A stretch of DNA of 8,198 nt from JAGPUQ01 sp050179115 (lineage in GTDB: Bacteria; Pseudomonadota; Gammaproteobacteria; Pseudomonadales; Porticoccaceae). Of this stretch, positions 1-5,845 are shown piece by piece. Where the stretch lies: the NCBI GenBank assembly GCA_050179115.1, contig JBFXFL010000067.1, positions 1 to 8,198 on the forward strand, written 5' to 3'. The position numbers and the translations under genes are program-made. The notes under the pieces were generated by a model. The model made no database searches. It was not told the DNA's origin and saw only the letters and a list, made by a program, of their open reading frames with translations. How positions within the stretch are numbered: the stretch's first letter is position 1; every line of letters begins with the position of its first letter.

Positions 1-327
1 TATCCCGGCCGTGGCCGCGCCGGCGATCTGCCGCCGCGGCCCGAATGCGCGCCGCGCTGGCACGGGCGGATTCTCGCGCAGTTGCCGGCACTCGAACTGA
101 CCCTGCTGGTGGGGCGCTACGCCCAGGATTACTACCTCGGTGCCGACCGCGGTTCGCTTGCCGCACGCATCCGCGATTGGCCGGTATTGGCGGCGCAACA
201 GTTGCCCCTGGTGCATCCCTCGCCGCGCAATCGACGCTGGCTCAAAACCAATCCCTGGTTCGAGGCCGAAGTGATTCCGGTGTACCGCCGGCGCGTGGCT
301 GCATGTCTGTCCATCGCGCAGCGCTGA
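1..327 (+). CDS. Uracil-DNA glycosylase family protein, C-terminal part (5' end outside window)
   Basis: The reading frame is open from base 1 to a TGA at 325-327 and gives the last 108 residues of a protein. Two stretches identify it: GDLPPRPECAPRWH near the start of the fragment, and LVHPSPRNRRWLKTNPWFE about 35 residues before the stop. The HPSPRN block is the conserved C-terminal active-site loop of the uracil-DNA glycosylase superfamily. Together with TLLVGRYAQDYYL, the pattern matches the HI_0220.2-like UDG relatives of gammaproteobacteria. By family knowledge these are putative DNA-repair glycosylases of the cytoplasm, but activity on uracil has not been shown for every subgroup, so the substrate is an inference. 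The N-terminal catalytic motif lies outside the window and cannot be checked. The next gene starts 94 bases downstream on the same strand with its own promoter. Confidence 0.85.
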   Translation, partial: YPGRGRAGDLPPRPECAPRWHGRILAQLPALELTLLVGRYAQDYYLGADRGSLAARIRDWPVLAAQQLPLVHPSPRNRRWLKTNPWFEAEVIPVYRRRVAACLSIAQR

Positions 328-356
328 AAGCGGGGTGAAGTGAGAAGCGCGGCGTA

Positions 357-384
357 TTGTCGTGCCGGTTGCCAGTGCTATAGT
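357..384 (+). promoter_or_regulatory. Predicted sigma-70 extended -10 promoter of the HD-GYP gene
   Basis: A TTGTCG -35 box (357-362) is followed after 16 bases by a TATAGT -10 box (379-384). A TGC immediately precedes the -10 box, giving the extended -10 form TGnTATAGT. The expected transcription start is near base 391, about 31 bases before the ATG at 422. This supports that ATG over the in-frame GTG at 362, which lies inside the promoter. Prediction from sequence only. Confidence 0.55.
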
Positions 385-421
385 TCGGTGGGCAGGACAG
401 CAGGGATGTGAGCGGGAAGAG

Positions 422-1756
422 ATGGTGGATATTTTCGGATCCGACAACAAGAGATATGCGCGAGAAAATCTGGTTGAGACCCCGGTCGGCCAGCTTGAAA
501 TCGGCATGTTTGTGGCGGAGCTGGATCGCCCCTGGCTGGGGACACCGTTCCTGCTCCAGGGATTCGAGATTCGCAGCCACAGTCAGATCCGCACCCTCAA
601 GGACTACTGTCACCATGTCTATGTGTTGAAGGCGGGTGTACCGCGCCACAGCCCAGGAATGCTGGCTCCCACGCTCGAGCCGCCACCCAAACAAAACACT
701 AGTGCTCTGCCGCCGCGCGCGCGGTTGACCCGACGACCCCGGGCCAAGCGCACGGTGGTCAGATCGCGGCCCGCTTATGAAGTCCAGAAACCGGTGCGCC
801 TGGAGCATGAGGTGGCGCGCCAGGTACTGGATGCGGGTCGGGTCAATGTCAAAAGCCTCCTCCGCTCCGCCCATATGGGGCAGATGCTGGACACCGAAGT
901 GGCAGTGGCTACCGTGGATGCCTGTGTGCATTCCATCCTGCGCAATCCAGAGGCCCTGCTCTGGATGAGCAGGATCAAAAACCAGAACGAATATACGGCC
1001 GAACACTGCCTGAATGTCTGCGTCCTTGCCATCGCGTTCGGGCGCCATCTCCGTATGACGGAAGAAGAGCTGCATCTGCTCGGCCTCTGCGGACTGTTGC
1101 ACGACGTCGGCAAGATGCGTATTCCCGCCGAGATTCTCGACAAGCCGGGGAAGCTCACCGTGGAAGAATTCGAGGTGATGAAGCAGCACACGGTAATCGG
1201 GCACGAACTTTTGCAAAGCCAGTCCGGACAAGTGCATGCCCTGGTGCTGGATGTTGTCCTGAATCACCACGAGCGGCCCGATGGCAGCGGCTATCCGCGC
1301 GCGCTGGGCGGGCGCGGGATTTCCGAGTTTGCCCGGATTGTGTCGGTGGTCGACGCCTACGACGCCATTACCAGCAACCGTTGCTACGCTCCGGAGCAAC
1401 CATCCGCCGATGCCCAGAAGATCATCTTCGAGAATCGCGGCACCCAGTTCGACGAGGAGGTGGCGCTGCAATTCATCCAGGCCGTCGGTCCCTATCCCCC
1501 GGGCACGCTGGTGGAGCTGCGCAACGGCATGGCGGGCATTGTGCTGGCCGGCAAGCCGAGATTCCGCCATCTGCCCACGGTGTTGGTGTTGCGCGACGAA
1601 AACAAGCAACCCATGGAGGAGCGGACCGTCGAGCTCGATCTCACCGATACCGGCGAGCTCAGCAAGGAATTTCTCATCAAACGTACCGTCCCGGACGGAG
1701 CCTTCGGTATTTCGTTGCGCGAATATCGCGTCCGGCAGAGTCCGGTATTTCTGTAA
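422..1756 (+). CDS. HD-GYP domain cyclic-di-GMP phosphodiesterase with N-terminal DUF3391
   Basis: The 444-residue protein is predicted to hydrolyse the second messenger cyclic di-GMP, favouring motility over biofilm. Residues 20-70 form a DUF3391 domain with the hallmark IGMFVAELDRPWLGTPFLLQGF. A proline- and arginine-rich linker covers about 73-125. The HD-GYP domain covers about 185-365, with H195, the HD pair in LLHDVGK (H227, D228), H256, the HHERPDGSGYP block (282-292) and D311. It ends in the family-typical YPPGTLVELRNG, and a short C-terminal extension to 444 follows. No membrane segment is seen, so it should be cytoplasmic. I chose the ATG at 422 because GGGAAGAG lies just upstream and a promoter overlaps the earlier GTG. 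The metal ligands are present, so activity is likely. The residue four before H195 is a tyrosine, not the glutamate of trinuclear-site enzymes. No GGDEF or response-regulator gene is adjacent. Confidence 0.93.
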   Translation: MVDIFGSDNKRYARENLVETPVGQLEIGMFVAELDRPWLGTPFLLQGFEIRSHSQIRTLKDYCHHVYVLKAGVPRHSPGMLAPTLEPPPKQNTSALPPRARLTRRPRAKRTVVRSRPAYEVQKPVRLEHEVARQVLDAGRVNVKSLLRSAHMGQMLDTEVAVATVDACVHSILRNPEALLWMSRIKNQNEYTAEHCLNVCVLAIAFGRHLRMTEEELHLLGLCGLLHDVGKMRIPAEILDKPGKLTVEEFEVMKQHTVIGHELLQSQSGQVHALVLDVVLNHHERPDGSGYPRALGGRGISEFARIVSVVDAYDAITSNRCYAPEQPSADAQKIIFENRGTQFDEEVALQFIQAVGPYPPGTLVELRNGMAGIVLAGKPRFRHLPTVLVLRDENKQPMEERTVELDLTDTGELSKEFLIKRTVPDGAFGISLREYRVRQSPVFL

Positions 1757-1789
1757 TACCAAGACAAGAACACCAAGACGATGCAGATG

Positions 1790-1820
1790 CGGCCGGGTCA
1801 GGCAGATGGACAACCGGCCG
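1790..1820. repeat. Inverted repeat at the convergent gene ends (possible hairpin)
   Basis: CGGCCGG (1790-1796) and CCGGCCG (1814-1820) form a perfect 7-base inverted repeat with a 17-base loop. It lies just past the HD-GYP stop and across the last codons of greB. It could fold in either transcript and slow or stop convergent transcription. It has no T-tract on either side, so it is not a standard intrinsic terminator. No better terminator is visible in the 41 bases between the two genes. Confidence 0.25.
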
Positions 1821-2325
1821 TTGGGCTCGGATCGCTGTAGGCCAGCGCCAGAACTTCGTAATCCGCCGCGCCGCCGGGTCCATCCACCACAACCCTGTCG
1901 CCACTTGAGCGGCCGAGCAGCGCACGCGCCAGCGGCGAATCGATGCTGATCCAGCCGCGCTGGGGGTCGATCTCGTCCGCCCCCACCAGACGATAGGTAA
2001 TGGCGGCCCCCGCAGCGTCACTCAGGGTTACCCAGGCGCCGAAGCGCACCCGCCCCGAATCCGCTGGCGGGTCAGCCACCACGATCAGTGCTTCGAGCCG
2101 GTGGCGCAGATAGCGGACCCGGCGATCGATTTCCCGCAGCCGCCGCTTGCCGTAGATGTAATCGCTATTCTCCGAGCGATCGCCGTTCTTCGCCGCCGCC
2201 TGTACCTGGGCGGTGACCTGGGGGCGCTCCCGGCGCCATAACCGATCGAGTTCGGCGCGCAGCGCGGCGGCACCCGCGGGGGTGATGTAGGGTGAACTGC
2301 CGGGCGTGGGTGGGCGCCAGCGCAT
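1798..2325 (-). CDS. greB: Transcription elongation factor GreB
   Basis: The 175-residue protein matches GreB, which enters the RNA polymerase secondary channel and stimulates cleavage of backtracked RNA. The N-terminal coiled-coil covers about 14-85 and carries RRERPQVTAQVQ and the acidic tip GDRSENSDY (48-56), whose Asp49 and Glu52 match the catalytic acids of the family. REIDRRVRYL is the GreB form of the second helix. The C-terminal FKBP-like domain includes the signature ISIDSPLARALLG (116-128). It is longer than E. coli GreB (about 158 residues) through about eight extra N-terminal residues and a short C-terminal tail. The ATG at 2325 is the only plausible start. No good Shine-Dalgarno precedes it, and the A of its ATG is the last base of the upstream peptidase stop (TGATG), so translation probably depends on reinitiation. 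It is the last gene of the four-gene unit. Confidence 0.94.
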   Translation of the reverse strand: MRWRPPTPGSSPYITPAGAAALRAELDRLWRRERPQVTAQVQAAAKNGDRSENSDYIYGKRRLREIDRRVRYLRHRLEALIVVADPPADSGRVRFGAWVTLSDAAGAAITYRLVGADEIDPQRGWISIDSPLARALLGRSSGDRVVVDGPGGAADYEVLALAYSDPSPTAGCPSA

Positions 2326-4271
2326 CAGTGGGCGCGCTCGATGCGAAGGACCTGCTGATAGAACGCCAGCTCCTCGCGGAACACCCGGGCGACGTGCTCG
2401 GGGCGGCGAAAGCCGTGGCCTTCTCCGGGAAAGGGCACATAGACCACGGGCAGGTCGCGCGCGCGCAGGGCCGCCACCATGGACAGGGTCTGATTGGGCG
2501 GCACCACCTTGTCGTCGAGGCCCTGAAAGAAAATCACCGGGCAATCGAGCTGGTCCACATGGTGGATCGGCGACCGCGCCCGATAGCGTTCGCGAGCCGC
2601 GGGCCAGGGACCGACCAGACCATCGAGATAGCGGGATTCGAACTTGTGTGTGTCCCGCGCCAGGGCTTCGAGATCGCCGATGCCGTAGAGGCTGGCGCCG
2701 GCACGGAACACATTCGCGAAGGTGAGTGCCGCCAGTACCGTGTAACCGCCGGCACTGCTGCCGCGGATCAGCAGCCGCTCGGGGTCGGCGCGACCGTGCG
2801 CGGCGAGATGGCGCACGCCAGCGACCACATCGGCCACGTCGGCGAGCCCCCAACGCCCGCGCAGGGCGTCGCGGTAGGCGCGGCCGTAGCCGGTGCTGCC
2901 GCGATAGTTGAAGTCGGCCACGGCAAACCCGCGACTGGTCCAGAATCGCACCTTGGCGCTGTAAGCGGTACTGGTGGCGCCCGTGGGTCCGCCGTGGCAC
3001 AGGGCGATGAGCGGCGGCAGCTCCCCCGGCAATGGGGCGTAACCGGGATGTGCCGGCCGATAGTAAAAACCGTGGGCCTCGGCACTGGCGTCGGTGGGAT
3101 AGGAGAAGTTTTCCGGCGTCGGCAGAAAACCGGGATCGAGGCCGGGATCGCCGACCCGGTGCAGGCAGCTCCAGGCGCCGCTGCTGGCGTCGAGTTCCAG
3201 CAGTTCACTGCCGTGGGTTGGCGATGAGGCGACGCACCACGTCCGGTTGCCCGCCGCCGCGAGTGCGGCGAATTCCGTGTAGGGCGCATCGATCCCCTTG
3301 AGCGTACGGGTGGCGGGATCGATGAGACCCAGCTGCCAGAGTCCGTCGCGGGTGTACGCAGTCGCGAGCTGGCCGTTGGCACAGGCAGCCCAGGTGGACA
3401 TCCCGAGTGACCACAGTGGCGTGGCAAATTCCGCTTGCAGCGGAAATACCGCAGTGGTCGCGCCGTTGGCCGCGAAACGATACAGATTCCACCAGCCGCT
3501 GCGGTCGGAGACGAAATGCAACTCGCCGGTGGGGGTCCAGCCGGGCTGGAGCACGGCTTCACCCGATGGATACATGGCGTTGCCGCCGGCGATGTGACGA
3601 ACAGTGCGGCAGGCGCCGTCCGCGCCGATGTCTGCCAGCCACAGGTGTGTGTTGTCCCAGGGCATGTCCGGATGATTCCAGCTGATCCAGGCGAGCTGGC
3701 GGCCGTCCGGGCTCAGGCTTGGATAGGCGTAGAAATCGTCTCCCGACACCAGTTCATCGACCGCGCCGCTGCCGTCCAGGGCAATGGCGGCGATGAAGTT
3801 GGTGGGTTCGCGTTGCGGACGGTGGGCGGTGTCGGGATGGTTGGCGGTATCGGAATAGTGGCGTTCGCCGATGGCGAGCAGGCGGTGATGCCGCCGATCC
3901 AGGCAGGGTTCGGCGAACCGCAGCCCGCGCTCGGCGGGGGTGATGGCGGCGGGCAGGGCGCGGGAATCACGGGTGTCGAGACGGTAGATACGCTGATCGT
4001 CCTGGAGCACGAAATAGAGGATGCCGTCGGCCACCGTGTAGGGCCGGCCGCCGTATTCGTGGACCCGGCTGCGGACGTTGATGGGCGCCGGCAGCAGGTC
4101 GCGGCGGGTCCCGTCCGGGGCCAGCGCGACGACCGCGCTGCGGCCGCCTTCGGCGGGGCGGGTTTCGAGCCAGTAGAGCCTATCGCCGTCCGCCAGCGGC
4201 CAATCGATGGTGCCTGCCGCGCTGGCCGCCAGCTCCGGGGTGATGGGGCTGGGCCAGCTGCCGCAGGGCAA
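2325..4271 (-). CDS. S9 family (prolyl oligopeptidase-like) peptidase, dipeptidyl/acylaminoacyl-peptidase type
   Basis: With a TTG start at 4271 the protein has 648 residues. Residues 1 to about 390 form a WD/beta-propeller-like region with blades visible as YPSLSPDGRQLAWISW and LHFVSDRSGWWNLYR. Residues 400-648 form an alpha/beta-hydrolase domain. The oxyanion-type HGGPTG is at 426-431, the nucleophile elbow GSSAGG puts the catalytic serine at 506, the acid is D587 in GLDDKVVPPNQ, and H619 lies in GEGHGF. The triad is complete and in the usual order. By family knowledge it cleaves short peptides from the N-terminus, with the propeller limiting substrate size. No signal peptide is visible, so it is probably cytoplasmic. 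The conserved CGSWPSPIT near the N-terminus shows little is missing, but the start is uncertain: the strong GGGAGG at 4306-4301 is spaced for the in-frame ATC at 4292, not the TTG. It overlaps greB by one base. Confidence 0.9.
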   Translation of the reverse strand: MPCGSWPSPITPELAASAAGTIDWPLADGDRLYWLETRPAEGGRSAVVALAPDGTRRDLLPAPINVRSRVHEYGGRPYTVADGILYFVLQDDQRIYRLDTRDSRALPAAITPAERGLRFAEPCLDRRHHRLLAIGERHYSDTANHPDTAHRPQREPTNFIAAIALDGSGAVDELVSGDDFYAYPSLSPDGRQLAWISWNHPDMPWDNTHLWLADIGADGACRTVRHIAGGNAMYPSGEAVLQPGWTPTGELHFVSDRSGWWNLYRFAANGATTAVFPLQAEFATPLWSLGMSTWAACANGQLATAYTRDGLWQLGLIDPATRTLKGIDAPYTEFAALAAAGNRTWCVASSPTHGSELLELDASSGAWSCLHRVGDPGLDPGFLPTPENFSYPTDASAEAHGFYYRPAHPGYAPLPGELPPLIALCHGGPTGATSTAYSAKVRFWTSRGFAVADFNYRGSTGYGRAYRDALRGRWGLADVADVVAGVRHLAAHGRADPERLLIRGSSAGGYTVLAALTFANVFRAGASLYGIGDLEALARDTHKFESRYLDGLVGPWPAARERYRARSPIHHVDQLDCPVIFFQGLDDKVVPPNQTLSMVAALRARDLPVVYVPFPGEGHGFRRPEHVARVFREELAFYQQVLRIERAH

Positions 4272-4296
4272 ATGATCCGGGGGCGTCGCGATGGCC

Positions 4297-4620
4297 TCAG
4301 CCTCCCGCCAGCTTGACGCGATAACCCAGGCCTTCGAGCGTCGCCTTGATGGCAGCGCGGTGGTCGCCCTGGATTTCGATCACGCCCGCCTTGACGCTGC
4401 CGCCGGTGGCGCACTGCTGCTTGAGCTGTTTGGCGAGCGCGCGCAATTCCGCTTCCGCCAGCGGGATCCCGGCGATGGTGGTGACACCCTTGCCACTGCG
4501 TCCGCTGGTCTCGCGGCGGATGCGCACGATGCCGTCGCCGGCGGGTTTGCTTGGTGTGGCCGCCACAGGCTGAACACGCCCACGCTCGGTGCTGTAGACC
4601 AGCCGGGAGTTTCCACTCAC
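4297..4620 (-). CDS. yciH: SUI1/eIF1 family translation initiation factor, YciH type
   Basis: The 107-residue protein is a bacterial homologue of eIF1/SUI1. The core has GKGVTTIAGIPL (43-54), then QLKQQCATGGSVKAGVIEIQ (65-84) followed by GDHR, and it ends in KLAGG as YciH does. A variable basic segment occupies the first 40 residues. By family knowledge, YciH binds the 30S subunit and can influence start-codon selection or limit initiation under stress; its role is not essential in E. coli. The GTG start at 4620 is favoured by a perfect GGAGGT six bases upstream (4632-4627) and by the 4-base GTGA overlap with the stop of the oxidoreductase gene, a standard coupling arrangement. The downstream peptidase gene begins 25 bases after its stop if the TTG start is used. 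Confidence 0.94.
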   Translation of the reverse strand: MSGNSRLVYSTERGRVQPVAATPSKPAGDGIVRIRRETSGRSGKGVTTIAGIPLAEAELRALAKQLKQQCATGGSVKAGVIEIQGDHRAAIKATLEGLGYRVKLAGG

Positions 4621-5612
4621 GGCGCCACCTCCAGCACGATCTTGCCCAGGTGCTTGTTGCTTTCCATCAGGGCGTGGCTCGCGGCGGCCTCGGCGAGCGG
4701 GAAGGTTGCGTGGATCAGGGGTCCAATGTCGCCGCCTTCCAGCAGCGGCCAGACATTGTCGTGGACGGCGCGGGCGATGCGCGCCTTGTCGGCAACCGGC
4801 TGGCTGCGCAGGGTCGAGCCCGTGAGCACCAGCTGTTTCAACATCATCGGCATCAGATCGACTTCCACCTTGGAGCCGCGCAGAAACGCGATGGAGACGA
4901 TACGGCCGCGAAAGGCGGCGGCGCGGATGTTCTTCTGCACATAGTCGCCGCCCACCATGTCGAGGATCACATCGGCACCGGTGGTGGCGGCCTTGATGCC
5001 TTCGACAAAATCCTCGCGCTGGTAATCGAACGCTTTGACGGCGCCCAGCATTTCACACACCTGGACTTTTTCGGCGTTGCCCGCGGTGGCGAACACGCGG
5101 GCACCGAAGGCCGCGCCCAACTGGATGGCCGTGGTGCCGATGCCGCTGGTACCGCCGTGTACCAGCAGCACTTCGCCCGCTTGCAGGTGGGCCCGCTCGA
5201 AGACGTTGTGCCAGACGGTGAACACGGTTTCCGGCAGTGCCGCGGCCTGGGTCGCTGACAGCCCCGCAGGAATCGGCAGGCACAGATCGCGGTGAGCGAC
5301 GGCGTATTCGGCGTAGCCGCCGCCGGCGAGCAGCGCGCAGACGCGATCGCCGATCCGCCAGTGTCCGCTGTCGGGGCCGAGCGCCGCGATTTCGCCCGCC
5401 ACTTCCAGCCCCGGCAGATCGGAGGCGCCGGCGGGTGGCGGGTAACCGCCCTGCCGCTGGATCACGTCGGGCCGGTTGACGCCGGCGGCGATCACCCGGA
5501 TCAACATTTCTCCGGCGCCGGGCACGGGTAGCGAACGCCGCGCGGGGGTCAGCACTTCCGGGCCGCCGGGACGCGCGATCTCGATGCAGTTCATGGTGGT
5601 AGGCAATGCCAT
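4617..5612 (-). CDS. NAD(P)H quinone oxidoreductase, PIG3 family (zinc-free medium-chain dehydrogenase)
   Basis: The 331-residue protein belongs to the quinone oxidoreductase branch of the medium-chain dehydrogenase/reductase superfamily, which uses NADPH to reduce quinones or related electrophiles. The GroES-like N-terminal domain contains AAGVNRPDVIQRQGGYPPP (42-60), typical of the PIG3 (TP53I3) subfamily. The Rossmann fold carries the nucleotide-binding VHGGTSGIGTTAIQL (151-165), and the C-terminus has the usual ALMESNKHLGKIVLEV. The GHE-type catalytic zinc ligands are absent, as expected. The frame extends upstream of 5612, but I chose that ATG because GGAG sits seven bases before it and the protein there matches the family's usual length and N-terminus. 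A second ATG at 5594 lacks a ribosome binding site. It is the first gene of the minus-strand unit and overlaps the SUI1 gene by four bases. The physiological substrate cannot be told from sequence. Confidence 0.92.
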   Translation of the reverse strand: MALPTTMNCIEIARPGGPEVLTPARRSLPVPGAGEMLIRVIAAGVNRPDVIQRQGGYPPPAGASDLPGLEVAGEIAALGPDSGHWRIGDRVCALLAGGGYAEYAVAHRDLCLPIPAGLSATQAAALPETVFTVWHNVFERAHLQAGEVLLVHGGTSGIGTTAIQLGAAFGARVFATAGNAEKVQVCEMLGAVKAFDYQREDFVEGIKAATTGADVILDMVGGDYVQKNIRAAAFRGRIVSIAFLRGSKVEVDLMPMMLKQLVLTGSTLRSQPVADKARIARAVHDNVWPLLEGGDIGPLIHATFPLAEAAASHALMESNKHLGKIVLEVAP

Positions 5613-5650
5613 GGGCAGTCTCCGATTCCGGCAGATAAGACACAGCGTGC

Positions 5651-5666
5651 CGGACCCAAGGGTCCG
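5651..5666. repeat. Perfect 16-base inverted repeat upstream of the quinone oxidoreductase gene
   Basis: CGGACCC and GGGTCCG (7 bases each) flank a central AA. The element lies 39-54 bases upstream of the minus-strand ATG at 5612, where a promoter or operator would be expected. It could be a dimeric-regulator site or form a short hairpin in a leader RNA. No regulator is known for it and no clear -10/-35 pair stands out next to it. Confidence 0.4.
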
Positions 5667-5712
5667 ATCGGCAGGGGTGCGGCCGACACGTGCACAGGGC
5701 GTCAGCGTAACA

Positions 5713-5729
5713 GCCGCCGGAAGCGGCGG
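5713..5729. repeat. Short GC hairpin in the divergent intergenic region
   Basis: GCCGC (5713-5717) and GCGGC (5723-5727) can pair around CGGAA. An alternative register pairs CCGCC (5714-5718) with GGCGG (5725-5729). No T-tract follows on either strand, so it is not an evident terminator. The rest of the 5613-5845 region holds the dyads and promoter listed separately, and no small gene is supported in it. Confidence 0.25.
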
Positions 5730-5750
5730 GGAGCCCGGGGCGCGGTCCGC

Positions 5751-5780
5751 TTGGCGCTCCGGTTGGTGACATTGTTTAAT
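5751..5780 (+). promoter_or_regulatory. Possible sigma-70 promoter of prpE
   Basis: TTGGCG (5751-5756) and TTTAAT (5775-5780) are separated by 18 bases, giving an expected transcription start near 5787 and a leader of about 60 bases before the GTG at 5846. Both hexamers are imperfect. The same stretch also resembles a sigma-54 element (TGGCGC, five bases, TTGGT), but its -12 GC is replaced by GG. Confidence 0.35.
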
Positions 5781-5789
5781 GCCGGCATT
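5778..5789. promoter_or_regulatory. 12-base perfect palindrome AATGCCGGCATT, candidate operator of prpE
   Basis: The palindrome overlaps the end of the putative -10 box and the expected transcription start of prpE. That position would suit a repressor operator. No regulator gene is in the window. A 12-base palindrome can arise by chance, so the assignment is tentative. Confidence 0.3.
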
Positions 5790-5845
5790 CCGGCCTGGTC
5801 GTCCGTGGCCCGGTCGTTTCGCGAAGATCGCATCAGGGGGCAACA

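Noticed and set aside
242..1813. A 523-codon open frame on the minus strand across the HD-GYP gene
   Set aside because: It is antisense to a clear HD-GYP protein, it runs into both the UDG and greB ends, and its translation resembles no known family.
1798..3000. Possible fusion of greB to an upstream 225-residue N-terminal segment in the same frame
   Set aside because: The extra segment is an Arg/Pro-rich out-of-frame reading of the peptidase gene. GreB begins naturally at the ATG at 2325 that overlaps the peptidase stop.
2292..4316. Plus-strand open frames of about 290-310 codons opposite the S9 peptidase
   Set aside because: Their translations are low-complexity and Gly/Ala/Val-rich, have no motifs, and lie opposite an intact peptidase with a full catalytic triad.
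5752..5767. Sigma-54 promoter for prpE
   Set aside because: The spacing fits, but the nearly invariant -12 GC is GG, so I do not list it as a promoter. It is kept only as context in a finding.
5818..5825. TTCGCGAA palindrome upstream of prpE
   Set aside because: Eight-base palindromes are common by chance, and nothing around it suggests a site.
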